Of a DNA stretch of 64,000 nt, positions 54,865 through 63,096 are shown one piece after another. A program made the position numbers and the translations under genes. A model generated the notes under the pieces. It saw only the letters and a list, made by a program, of their open reading frames with translations, was not told the origin of the DNA and did no database searches. The DNA lies in assembly GCF_035974275.1 (NCBI RefSeq), contig NZ_CP142422.1, positions 3,968,001-4,032,000 of the forward strand, in the 5' to 3' direction. Numbering within the stretch: position 1 is the first letter of the stretch; every line of letters begins with the position of its first letter. Origin of the DNA: Chryseobacterium sp. MYb264. GTDB lineage: Bacteria; Bacteroidota; Bacteroidia; Flavobacteriales; Weeksellaceae.

Positions 54865-54922
54865 TTTTACATCTTGTAGGACATTAGAGAGCGCATCTTT
54901 GAGTTTTCTTTTACCGATAAAA
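54865..54922 (-). pseudogene. C-terminal stub of an unknown minus-strand gene, cut by R4
   Basis: On the minus strand the frame emerging from R4 reads IGKRKLKDALSNVLQDVK then TAA, followed by a terminator. The rest of the gene is missing. No family can be named from 18 residues. Confidence 0.45.
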
Positions 54923-54923
54923 G

Positions 54924-55122
54924 CCCCGCTGCCGCACGAATCCTTTCGTGTGGCATTTTTATTATCCAATAATTTTTTAAAAGTTTTTATCTTTATAAAA
55001 ATATAATGATGAGTCCTCATTATAAGTTCTAGAATCCTCAGGGTATATTTCATAAGTTTTGCTAAATATTTTAAAAAATTATGGTTATTAAACCACACGA
55101 TGCAATCGTGCGGCAGCGAGGG
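54924..55122 (+). repeat. Cassette-array repeat R4
   Basis: 199 bp, same orientation. A few substitutions relative to R1, such as AATTTTTTAA for AATTTCTTAA and TCTAGAATCCTCAGGG for TCTACAATCCTGGGGG. Confidence 0.92.
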
Positions 55123-55200
55123 AAGGCCTCTTTGCAAAAAATGGAAAAAGTAGAAGATTTACATCTGAAGAAAGAAGTATTATGAATGAGCAAGGATATA
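55123..55200 (+). pseudogene. 78-bp copy of the active RHS nuclease tip
   Basis: It matches 48080-48157 at 77 of 78 positions (GGCCTC here, GGTCTC there). In the RHS gene this encodes GLFAKNGKSRRFTSEERS and the next few residues before CHTCG. Here it is flanked exactly by R4 and R5, without start or remainder. It is a scar of copying or recombination between the tip and the array. Confidence 0.9.
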
Positions 55201-55201
55201 C

Positions 55202-55400
55202 CCCCGCTGCCTCACGAATCCTTTCGTGTGGCATTTTTATTATCCAATAATTTCTTAAAAGTTTTTATCTTTATAAAAATATAATGATGAGTCCTCATTA
55301 TAAGTTCTACAATCCTGGGGGTATATTTCATAAGTTTTGCTAAATATTTTAAAAGATTTTGGTTATTAAACCACACGATGCAATCGTGCGGCAGCGGGGG
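55202..55400 (+). repeat. Cassette-array repeat R5
   Basis: ~199 bp, same orientation, with CCTCACGA for CCGCACGA at the left hairpin and GCAGCGGGGG at the right end. It begins directly after the 78-bp tip copy. Confidence 0.92.
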
Positions 55401-55423
55401 GAGAGAACACCTTTTATTAATAC
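55401..55423 (+). pseudogene. Last ~7 codons of a lost toxin tip
   Basis: The frame out of R5 reads RTPFINT, stop, 16 bp before the immunity gene at 55440. Confidence 0.4.
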
Positions 55424-55439
55424 CTAAAAGATAACAAGT

Positions 55440-55982
55440 ATGAAAAGCAAGCAAATTTTGTTTTTTGCAACAAAAGAAGATATTGAACCTATAATGAAGA
55501 TAATTGAATACAATCATTCAATAAGATATTATGAGATGGGTTTATTTGATGAGAGGGAAAGTAGTACCTATAATTCTGTACTTGAAATTTTAAATTTTGG
55601 TACTCCAAAAAATAGTGATTGGAATAAGGATTTAAGATTAATGGCAATGCCTAAAGGTATTCCATTAGTTACCAGAACAGTTCCACAAGTAAAAGGCGGT
55701 GTTAAATATGCTATTGATCCATCACAGAATCAAACCAGCATTTGCTTCCAGTTTGGAGGGATTTATAATGAAGGAATTCTGCTTGCAGGTTCTTGTGGTA
55801 CTGCGTTTATAAATGATTTTTCTTTAGAAGTATTTAAAGATTTTTCGTCACATATAAAGAAAGAATTCAAAAAAATAGACAATTTTTACGTTGGGGAAAA
55901 GGCAGAAGAAAAATTAAAGGAGGGATGGAGATTAGTTACCAATGAAAAACTATCAAAAGAATATGATTTAGTTTTTGAATGA
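55440..55982 (+). CDS. Orphan immunity-type protein
   Basis: The 180-aa soluble protein begins MKSKQILFFATKEDIEPIMK and has a mixed alpha/beta pattern (AIDPSQNQTSICFQFGGIYN, EGILLAGSCGTAFIN). Bacteroidota proteins with such 'FFATKEDI' starts occur as small orphan genes near RHS loci; I cannot name a family. It is the last gene of the array. Function is inferred from position. Confidence 0.55.
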   Translation: MKSKQILFFATKEDIEPIMKIIEYNHSIRYYEMGLFDERESSTYNSVLEILNFGTPKNSDWNKDLRLMAMPKGIPLVTRTVPQVKGGVKYAIDPSQNQTSICFQFGGIYNEGILLAGSCGTAFINDFSLEVFKDFSSHIKKEFKKIDNFYVGEKAEEKLKEGWRLVTNEKLSKEYDLVFE

Positions 55983-56004
55983 TTGATTATAGATAAATAA
56001 TAAT

Positions 56005-56035
56005 CCCCCGCTGGCGCGAGCGTCTCACTCGTGGC
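56005..56035 (+). repeat. Short REP closing the array
   Basis: CCCCCGCTGGCGCGAG, CGTCTCA, CTCGTGGC fold into a hairpin with stem GCGAG/CTCGT. It has the same 5' CCCCGCTG as R1-R5 with a different stem, and marks the right border of the cassette region. Confidence 0.65.
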
Positions 56036-56049
56036 TTCAAATAGAAAAA

Positions 56050-56075
56050 CAGGCTGTCTATAAAAAGACAGCCTG
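56050..56075. terminator. Bidirectional terminator at the array's right border
   Basis: CAGGCTGTCT / AGACAGCCTG with loop ATAAAA. It separates the plus-strand array from the minus-strand gene ending at 56117. Confidence 0.8.
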
Positions 56076-56116
56076 ATTTGTATAAATATTTTTTATTTTG
56101 AAAATAAAACAATCTA

Positions 56117-58837
56117 CTACTTCATAAAATACTCAAAATAAATACAGCTACCCATCAGCCCTTTTGCTGTTTCAGTATCCGAATACTGATTCTTTAAAAT
56201 AGCAAAATACGTTTTGTATTTTTCATGTTTGGTGGTTGTCATTTGCAGATCGTGAGCGGCATTTTTCTCGGACCATTTTGGATCAGAATAATCAATATTA
56301 GCCGGATTTTTTGCTTCATACTGATAATACTTTCCTTGCTCGGCGCTGGCCATCTGGAATAATATTCTTGCTTTTTCTTCTTTATTGTTAGACGTGTTAA
56401 GAGCTTTTTGATAATAATTAATCGACAGGTCAAAATTATCAGGCTCAATATACGTAGTGTCCAAAAAGTTTTTATAGTAATATTGGTAAGGATTTTTGCG
56501 ATCAGTTGTCCAGAAATCATACTTTCCACCATTGCTGTTGTCAACATCCATCACGAAAACCTGTCGGTAATACCCTAAAACAGAAGTATTATACAAAACA
56601 TTTCCGATGAGCTGATTGGCTTTGGCCGACTTTTCATCCTTTCCGTTTCCGATTTGTTTAAGTTGAAGAAGAGCATTTGCAAGTTCCAGTTTATTCATAT
56701 TGGGTTTAATGAAAGGGAAGGGGCTGTAATCTTCCGCTTTCATACTTTGGTCTTGCGGACTTTCAAAACTTTCCCAGGTATTGTGTCCGAAGATCAGATT
56801 TGAAATATTGTGGAAACCGTCATAATTTTTGCCGTCATAAACAAGTTTTTCATAATTTCCGGTTAGTGGATTATAGCGCTCATAGTTTTCTCTCGGAATT
56901 CCGGCGAAGGTCTGCGCTTTTTCATAATACGATTTCGCTTTGGCAAAGTCGGCCGTTCTCATCGCTCTGTCACCATAGATCACACTGAAAAACGCATCCA
57001 TATTCCCCACATTATCCATATTTTTAGAAATGATCTGTTGTTCAAACTGAGTCTTATTCGGTTTTCTGTAAAATTCTTCAACACTTTTTACCAAGCTGGA
57101 GTTCGGGTTATACTGAAGATCCGACAGCTTATTATTCATCAGGTAAGATTTTCCGTCTTCACCTTGCAGGAAATAACGGTTGGCCAAAACATCTTTTAAG
57201 AAATCTGCAGTTGACGGCGCCGTTCCATATTCATCATATTGATTTGTGCTGTCTTTTTTTACCGGTTTTTCCACAAAATATTCAGCATAATCTTTCATCA
57301 AATGATCTTCATATTTTGCATCAATTTTAGGCTGAGAAACAATATCATTCAACACTTTCATTCTTTTAATTTCTTCAAGATATTCCGGATTGGTGGTTTT
57401 AATATCTTCTAAAATCTCAGTGCTTGCTTTATAGTCTTTTTTCAAAAACATGAGGTAAGCATCGGCGATCTGCCAGTATTCATCCTTTGATTTTTCTTTT
57501 GTTTTAGAAGCAAATTTTTGCAAATCATCCAAAAAGTCTTTTTGTTGATCATTTTCAGACCAGTAATACGAATTATTCTTAGAATATACAGGAATTCTAT
57601 TCGGGTTATCCAGCAATTCATCATCACTTTGATCAGCTTTATTTCCTGTTTCACCTTTCGATTTTGAACCTCCAAAAAGATTTTTAAAGAACCTTACAAT
57701 CTTTTGCCAGAAAGATAATTCCTCCTTTTTAGGTTCAGCAGTTTCAGTATTTGTTTTATCTGAATTGTTTTGTGTAGAATTTTTAACCGCAGTTCCATTT
57801 TCAGCTGAAGCATAATAATAGGTCGGAAGATAGCTTCTTTCAATTTCATTAATGCTCCTTGCTGCCATTACTTTCAGGATTTCCGAATCAGGGTTAATGT
57901 CATACATTTTTTCCATCAAAGGAATCGGATTGGTAAAATCCTGATAGCCTAAAAGAAAATACGCCATATTTTTTTCGTCGTTCGTATTCGCTCTTTTTAA
58001 AATATTATTAAATGAAGCGGTATCCGACAGCTGCATCGAAACAAAGGCAGACTCTTTACGGCTTTTACTGTCTTTGAAAACCTGAAAAAAGTTCCAGTTG
58101 GCTTCACTGTTCATATCCATCCCGCGTTGTGCGCCGGCAAGCTGATCGAGTGCCATAATATAAGGGGCGCCTTTCAGTTTGATAGGAGCGACATAGGTTT
58201 TAAAAGCCTGAGCTGCGGCATCGTAATTTCGGGTATAATGATTAAAACGCACGAGCTGGAAACCGTAACGTTGCTTAATTTCCGGATTTTTGGCAGCGTT
58301 ATAAAGTGACGTTAATGCAGCAATCGTTTTATTGTAATCAAGATTTGTAGCATTTACATCTTTCTGATCTTCGCGGTAATAAAATGAATCCGAACTTTCA
58401 ATATAATTGATTTTCATATAAGGCTCCAGATATTTTGCCTCAATCAGATAATCAATTCCTTCTGTATATTTTGTGTAGAAACCCGTTCCCAGTTTTTTTA
58501 GCAATTGGTTGTTTGGATTTCCTTTTTTTAATTCATTTAAATCATTCATGCTCATTTTATTCACCAAAAACAACGTTTCGGAGTAACTGAGCTGATTGTT
58601 AAAGTATTTTTTCCACGCTTCAATATTCTCATCCGGGATTTGAGCCAGAAGCGAAGGACTGTAGTCGGTATAAAATCTTGTGGAATAGCTGTGTAAAAAC
58701 GGCAAATAAGATTTATCTTTTATAATGGACTGTGTGAAAAGATTGAAATAATCATAATCAGGATCAGCCCATGCACAGGCATCAGATTTTGTGTAAAAAA
58801 GTGATAGTACGGCAAATGAAAGTAGGTACTTTTTCAT
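56117..58837 (-). CDS. Large exported protein of unknown function with TPR-like repeats
   Basis: The 906-aa protein has a signal peptide (~1-20, …TKSDAC). It starts CAWADPDYDYFNLF, a motif I associate with uncharacterised Bacteroidota secreted proteins. The rest is helical with repeat-like A/Y/L patterns (KAKSYYEKAQTFAGIPRENY, ALLQLKQIGNGKDEKSAKAN, KARILFQMASAEQGKYYQYE) consistent with TPR/Sel1-like solenoids. A low-complexity charged stretch lies at ~350-400. It is monocistronic as far as seen. No enzymatic motif is found. Confidence 0.7.
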   Translation of the reverse strand: MKKYLLSFAVLSLFYTKSDACAWADPDYDYFNLFTQSIIKDKSYLPFLHSYSTRFYTDYSPSLLAQIPDENIEAWKKYFNNQLSYSETLFLVNKMSMNDLNELKKGNPNNQLLKKLGTGFYTKYTEGIDYLIEAKYLEPYMKINYIESSDSFYYREDQKDVNATNLDYNKTIAALTSLYNAAKNPEIKQRYGFQLVRFNHYTRNYDAAAQAFKTYVAPIKLKGAPYIMALDQLAGAQRGMDMNSEANWNFFQVFKDSKSRKESAFVSMQLSDTASFNNILKRANTNDEKNMAYFLLGYQDFTNPIPLMEKMYDINPDSEILKVMAARSINEIERSYLPTYYYASAENGTAVKNSTQNNSDKTNTETAEPKKEELSFWQKIVRFFKNLFGGSKSKGETGNKADQSDDELLDNPNRIPVYSKNNSYYWSENDQQKDFLDDLQKFASKTKEKSKDEYWQIADAYLMFLKKDYKASTEILEDIKTTNPEYLEEIKRMKVLNDIVSQPKIDAKYEDHLMKDYAEYFVEKPVKKDSTNQYDEYGTAPSTADFLKDVLANRYFLQGEDGKSYLMNNKLSDLQYNPNSSLVKSVEEFYRKPNKTQFEQQIISKNMDNVGNMDAFFSVIYGDRAMRTADFAKAKSYYEKAQTFAGIPRENYERYNPLTGNYEKLVYDGKNYDGFHNISNLIFGHNTWESFESPQDQSMKAEDYSPFPFIKPNMNKLELANALLQLKQIGNGKDEKSAKANQLIGNVLYNTSVLGYYRQVFVMDVDNSNGGKYDFWTTDRKNPYQYYYKNFLDTTYIEPDNFDLSINYYQKALNTSNNKEEKARILFQMASAEQGKYYQYEAKNPANIDYSDPKWSEKNAAHDLQMTTTKHEKYKTYFAILKNQYSDTETAKGLMGSCIYFEYFMK

Positions 58838-58906
58838 ATTAGCTGTGGTGTTTTTAATTTTTTAAATGAATGTAATTTACCCTCAATTAATTTTGAAACC
58901 TTCGTC

Positions 58907-58953
58907 AGTTCGAGTGTTTTTCGTAGCAAAGCGAAGAAAAATGTATCGAGAAC
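58907..58953. repeat. Imperfect inverted repeat in an intergenic space
   Basis: AGTTCGAGTGTTTTTCG and CGAAGAAAAATGTATCGAG plus AACT form a long imperfect hairpin around TAGCAAAG. It is probably another intergenic repeat family; no second copy is in the window. Confidence 0.45.
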
Positions 58954-59032
58954 TCTTGATAATTTCTCAATACAGCTTTTCAAAACCTATTCGATGCAAC
59001 GATGATTTTCTAAAATCAATTATATTATAAAT

Positions 59033-60019
59033 TTAGATTAAATTAAAATTTTGGTTGATAACAAATTTACTATCTAATTGATAATAAATGATATTGTATT
59101 GTGGAATTTTTTTGTCAAGGAAATGAATAACGTCCAGAAGCTGTTGATCGGAAATCTCTTCAATCTTAATTTTAAAACCTTTATTCAGAAAATTACCGAA
59201 ATAAAATCCGTCTTTCTGAATTTCAATTTCATTCTCCGATATTTTTCTGAAGTCAGGATTATCCAGATCTTTTTGCGATAACGCATTAATTAATCTGTGT
59301 TTTCCCAGATGATTCGTCACAATTCCCCATGAATAAATGGGAAGTGCCACTTCAATTTTTTTAATCGGATATTCTTCGAGTTTTGAAAGATAACTTTTCA
59401 GAATATTAACATCCAGAATAGAATTTTTATCCGAATTTTCAAGCGGCGAAGAAGTAGAGTAGCACATCAGAAAAACTTTCGCAACAGGCGGGATTCCGGT
59501 TTGTGCCTTATCTTTTACCTGATGAAGCCGAAGCGTACAGGTAATTTCTTTTCCCGAGATTCTTTTTAGTTCTTTTAAAAAAGTGAAGTAATCATCCCGA
59601 GTTCCGGCTGTCCAGTCACAATCGATCTGAATTTCATTATTTGTTTTTAAATGATATTCAGCTGTTTTTTTCTGAATCAATTGATGAACTTTTTCCGCCA
59701 AAAATGGGATGTTTTCTTTTTTGATATACAGAAAAGTTCGGTTGGTAATGAAAACCGTGGGCGCAATTTGCTTATCGGTTTCAAAACTTTTATCTTTTGT
59801 AATGACTCCAATGGGCTGAAACTTTCCATCTACTTTATCAACATCGAAAAAACGAGTGTATAAAATAGGATCGCCGGCTTTTTTGAGAATGTCTTTTTCG
59901 GTTTTATCTAAAGCCAGTTTCGTTTTCCAGTAATAAAAGGTATAGGGATGATGGTCTCTTTTTCCACACGAAATGAAAGATAAGAAGATCAGAAGAAGAA
60001 ATGGTCTTATATGCATCAT
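59033..60019 (-). CDS. Lipoprotein of unknown function
   Basis: The 328-aa protein has lipobox FISC at about 16-19. The mature part (HPYTFYYWKTKLALDKTEKD, ILYTRFFDVDK, IQIDCDWTAGTRDDYFTFLK, KKIEVALPIYSWGIV) alternates strands and helices with conserved-looking acidic residues, reminiscent of a TIM-barrel glycosidase-like fold. I cannot assign a family. Its ATG overlaps the stop of the upstream gene (ATGA), so the two are translationally coupled. Confidence 0.7.
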   Translation of the reverse strand: MMHIRPFLLLIFLSFISCGKRDHHPYTFYYWKTKLALDKTEKDILKKAGDPILYTRFFDVDKVDGKFQPIGVITKDKSFETDKQIAPTVFITNRTFLYIKKENIPFLAEKVHQLIQKKTAEYHLKTNNEIQIDCDWTAGTRDDYFTFLKELKRISGKEITCTLRLHQVKDKAQTGIPPVAKVFLMCYSTSSPLENSDKNSILDVNILKSYLSKLEEYPIKKIEVALPIYSWGIVTNHLGKHRLINALSQKDLDNPDFRKISENEIEIQKDGFYFGNFLNKGFKIKIEEISDQQLLDVIHFLDKKIPQYNIIYYQLDSKFVINQNFNLI

Positions 60020-60438
60020 GGTTTGAACAGTTCGCTTTCACAAGAACATTTCGTGTCAGGATCTGTGCTTTCTGCTACCGAACAGCAATCTGACGTTTTC
60101 TGAATATTTCCGTTTTTATCGGTTAAATAAATTTTATCTTTTTCAAGTTTAAGATTAAAAGTTTCATTGAACTTTTTAAAATGGACGGTCATTACTTTAG
60201 GATTGTATTTCCCTACATTAATGTCTTCCGCTGTTTCAGTTCCGTCTGCCTGATTCACCTGAACGTATCCGAAATGTACATCTCCGTTTTTCTTGATGTC
60301 TACATAGTAGGCGGGAGTTCCACTTCCGCTGAAGCCTTCAACAATATCATAAAATCTTTTCCCGACAAACGGTACTTTCGACTGTGCAAAAGATAAGAAG
60401 CCGATGCATAGAATCAATAAACAAAAAAGCTTTTTCAT
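60016..60438 (-). CDS. Small secreted protein of unknown function
   Basis: From the ATG at 60438 the product is 140 aa, with signal peptide MKKLFCLLILCIGFLSFAQ. A TTG six codons upstream (60456) overlaps a TAnnTTTG promoter element and is rejected. The mature part is strand-rich and ends with closely spaced cysteines (SDCCSVAEST…KCSCESELFKP) that could bind metal or form disulfides. It is co-transcribed with the lipoprotein gene. Confidence 0.75.
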   Translation of the reverse strand: MKKLFCLLILCIGFLSFAQSKVPFVGKRFYDIVEGFSGSGTPAYYVDIKKNGDVHFGYVQVNQADGTETAEDINVGKYNPKVMTVHFKKFNETFNLKLEKDKIYLTDKNGNIQKTSDCCSVAESTDPDTKCSCESELFKP

Positions 60439-60453
60439 AATTAAAATTTTTTT

Positions 60454-60461
60454 CAAAAGTA
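60454..60461 (-). promoter_or_regulatory. -7 element of the secreted-protein/lipoprotein operon
   Basis: On the minus strand this reads TACTTTTG, 15 bp before the ATG at 60438. Confidence 0.5.
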
Positions 60462-60573
60462 AAAATATCTCAGCAAAAAGTAAACCGTAAAATTACGGTG
60501 ATTAATGAGTTTTTGTGATTTGATGAAAAATTTGAATTTAATTTTGATTTAGGGAGAATTGTTGTTTGTTGGT

Positions 60574-60660
60574 TAATCGCAAAGTCGCAAAGATTTTTTT
60601 AATGGTGAATGTTTTTAAGGCACAAGGATTTTATCGCAGATAAAATTTAATTCTGCTGAT
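60574..60660 (-). repeat. Partial ~165-bp interspersed repeat, inverted
   Basis: On the minus strand it shows ATTTTATC-TGC-GATAAAAT, then 'CCTTGTGCCTTAAAAACATT' and 'CTTTGCGACTTTGCG', the second half of the unit in the 39609 array. The IS copy C lies 33 bp to the right. Confidence 0.7.
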
Positions 60661-60693
60661 AAAAGATTGAAATTGAGAATATTTATATTAATT

Positions 60694-62162
60694 AGTCGCT
60701 CCTTAAAAAGCTGTTTTTTGACTTTGAAAATTATATTTGCCTAAAAAGATTCGGAGAACAAGTTCGAGCCAAAGAAGAATTTGTTGTTTGATTTGATTCA
60801 ATCTCATCTTCAAATTGTATCCAATCCCTGCTAATAATGCATTATTAATATCTCCAGCCACTCCTTTCAGGAAGTTTAATCCTAAGGAGTGGTTTCTTTT
60901 TAAATGAGAGATACAAGGTTCTATGGCTGCTCTTGCCCGGAATCTTAATCTGGCTACTTGTTGCCCATATTTTGTTTTTTCTTTTTTTGCGGGAAGCAAA
61001 ATTGCTGTTCCTTCCACTTCTTTGATTCCTTTAAATCCTCTGTCTGTAGTGGCTTTCGTAGGTCTTGTTCCGCCAACGGATTTTCTTACCCTCTCACTCT
61101 GTGCCAATGATTCTTCAAGAGTTTTACTATCGTGAGGATTGCCAGAAAATCTCTTTACCGAGCTGATGATCCCTGTTTTCCGACCTCTTACTACTGCTAC
61201 TTTTGTCCCAAACTCGTATGCTTTTCCCGATTTTCCTTTCGCAATACACGCAACTTGTGGCTCGTGAAGACTGTAAATTTTATCTTTCGTGGTACGTTCT
61301 TGGGTGAGTGCTTTAAGGTAAATTTTAAAAACGTCTTCGTAGCCTTTCAAAACATCTTTAGGAAGTTTTCTTTCCAATTCCCGAAGAACTCTTTTACCAA
61401 TCGTCCTGAGCTTTTTCCTCGCCATTTTTGCCTTCTTCTGTCTTCTGGGATGATGTCCAAAAAAAGCGTCCCGCAATAATTGTTTGCTCACTCTTCTGTA
61501 GCTTTGTCTTTGTACAACGCTCTCTTTTTCTGCTATTTTTCTACAATTGTCGATTACTTTTTTTGCTAATTTGGCATCGGTAGGAAAGGTAATGTTCTTC
61601 TCCTGAACCGTCGTATCTACCTGAACTTCATCTTCTGTTTTGGCTTTGGGATGGAGAGAAACGCTTTGTCCCAAAAGAAATTCCAAACCCTTATCTCCAA
61701 TTCTTTTTCTGAAGTGTACAAAATTGCTCGGATCGAAAGGCTGCTCTGTCTGGAAAAAGGTTTCTCCGGTAAAATATTGCCAATACGCATTCTCAATCCA
61801 TCTCTCTATTACACTTTCATCACTTTCTTTAAACATTTCCTTGAGCAAAAGCATTCCTGCTATTTTACGGATAGCAATAGAAGGTCTTCCGTTTTCTGAA
61901 AATAATTTCTCAAACTCTGACTCCATTTTATCCCAGGAAATCTCCCCAGCTAATTTTACCACCGGATGCTCCATATTAATAAGCTCCGTAAGCCTGGTCT
62001 TGAATAAATTCTGCTGTAAATCCTCTCTTATTTTGCCTAACATTTTGCCACTTTTTATATCCTAAAAATACAATTTATTGCAATTTTTTACAACGATTTT
62101 TTACGAAATATAAGTGCATAAAACTGATAATCAAAATATTACTTGGTTTTTAAGGAATGACT
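60694..62162 (-). mobile_element. IS5-family insertion sequence, copy C (1469 bp)
   Basis: Same ends and length as copy A. The target duplication is AATT (60690-60693 and 62163-62166). It inserted between the secreted-protein operon and glpF without breaking a gene. Confidence 0.95.
60703..62043 (-). CDS. IS5-family transposase (copy C)
   Basis: This 446-aa transposase is identical to those of copies A and B. Zero amino-acid difference among the three copies indicates very recent spread. Confidence 0.93.
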   Translation of the reverse strand: MLGKIREDLQQNLFKTRLTELINMEHPVVKLAGEISWDKMESEFEKLFSENGRPSIAIRKIAGMLLLKEMFKESDESVIERWIENAYWQYFTGETFFQTEQPFDPSNFVHFRKRIGDKGLEFLLGQSVSLHPKAKTEDEVQVDTTVQEKNITFPTDAKLAKKVIDNCRKIAEKESVVQRQSYRRVSKQLLRDAFFGHHPRRQKKAKMARKKLRTIGKRVLRELERKLPKDVLKGYEDVFKIYLKALTQERTTKDKIYSLHEPQVACIAKGKSGKAYEFGTKVAVVRGRKTGIISSVKRFSGNPHDSKTLEESLAQSERVRKSVGGTRPTKATTDRGFKGIKEVEGTAILLPAKKEKTKYGQQVARLRFRARAAIEPCISHLKRNHSLGLNFLKGVAGDINNALLAGIGYNLKMRLNQIKQQILLWLELVLRIFLGKYNFQSQKTAF

Positions 62163-62299
62163 AATTACTATGACGCTCACCTTAATTTTTCTAAACTTCT
62201 TAACAGTATCTTAATGGTTTAAAATATTGGAATTATTTTAGTCATACTTCATACTGTTTATTGGTGAAAATATTCATGTAATTTGTGTTTAAATAAGAA

Positions 62300-62321
62300 A
62301 GCCATCCGAAATAGGATGGCT
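62300..62321 (-). terminator. Terminator of the glp genes
   Basis: AGCCATCC / GGATGGCT with loop GAAATA, 18 bp beyond the glpF stop, followed on the minus strand by TTCTTATTT. Confidence 0.75.
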
Positions 62322-62338
62322 CTTTCATATCGTTTTTA

Positions 62339-63073
62339 CTAAAAGTTTAAACTTAAATGTAATAATGCGGCAAGGGCGGCTCCGATAACAGGCCCCAAAA
62401 CGGGAATCCATGCATAGCCCCAGTCACTGCTTCCTTTTACTGGAAGAAGGGCATGCATAATTCTTGGTCCCAGATCACGAGCCGGATTAATTGCATATCC
62501 GGTGGTTCCGCCTAAAGACAGTCCGATGGCCCAGACCAATAGAGTTACCGGCAATGCGCCTACAGTTCCCAAACCTATTTTCGCTTCCGATGCATCGTTT
62601 ACATAAATGCTGGCATCCACAAAATTGAAGATGACAAATACCAACACGAAAGTTCCGATGATTTCACTGATTAAATTTGATAAAGGTTTTCTTATAGCCG
62701 GACCTGTGCTGAAACAAGCGAGTTTAGCGCCTTCATCTTCTGTAATTTCAAAATGATCTTTATTAAAAAGCCATACAAGAAAAGCACCCAACATTGCCCC
62801 GATCATTTCTCCAGCAATATACGTTGGAACGAGATCCCACGAAAATTTTCCTGCGAAGGCTAATCCTAATGTTACAGCGGGATTCAAATGTGCACCACTC
62901 ACCGGACCGGCAACGGTTACGCCGACAAAAACGGCTAGCGCCCAGGCGGTCGTAATTACAATCCAGCCGGAATTATTTCCTTTCGTACCTTTTAAAACTA
63001 CGTTGGCCACCACGCCGTTTCCTAATAAGATCATCAGCATGGTTCCGATAAGTTCTGCTATAAATGTAGTCAT
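62339..63073 (-). CDS. glpF: Glycerol uptake facilitator (aquaglyceroporin)
   Basis: The 244-aa MIP-family channel has six transmembrane helices and two half-helices with the NPA boxes HLNPAVTLG (~64-72) and YAINPARDLGPR (~196-207). The Asp after the second NPAR is the mark of glycerol channels as against water-only aquaporins. It passes glycerol across the inner membrane for phosphorylation by GlpK, whose gene lies 23 bp upstream in the same orientation. Confidence 0.95.
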   Translation of the reverse strand: MTTFIAELIGTMLMILLGNGVVANVVLKGTKGNNSGWIVITTAWALAVFVGVTVAGPVSGAHLNPAVTLGLAFAGKFSWDLVPTYIAGEMIGAMLGAFLVWLFNKDHFEITEDEGAKLACFSTGPAIRKPLSNLISEIIGTFVLVFVIFNFVDASIYVNDASEAKIGLGTVGALPVTLLVWAIGLSLGGTTGYAINPARDLGPRIMHALLPVKGSSDWGYAWIPVLGPVIGAALAALLHLSLNF

Positions 63074-63096
63074 ATCTTAGTTTTTATAAGGTGAAA

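Noticed and set aside
49027..55400. Possible CRISPR array
   Set aside because: The repeats are ~199 bp, few, irregularly spaced by whole genes, and no cas genes are present.
48980..55517. Recurring minus-strand reading frames of 60-114 codons carrying the same HHYIFIKIKTFKKLL segment, and the start of the 49184 frame
   Set aside because: They are translations of the R1-R5 repeat elements; each is identical because the DNA repeat is, and they have no start context or codon bias.
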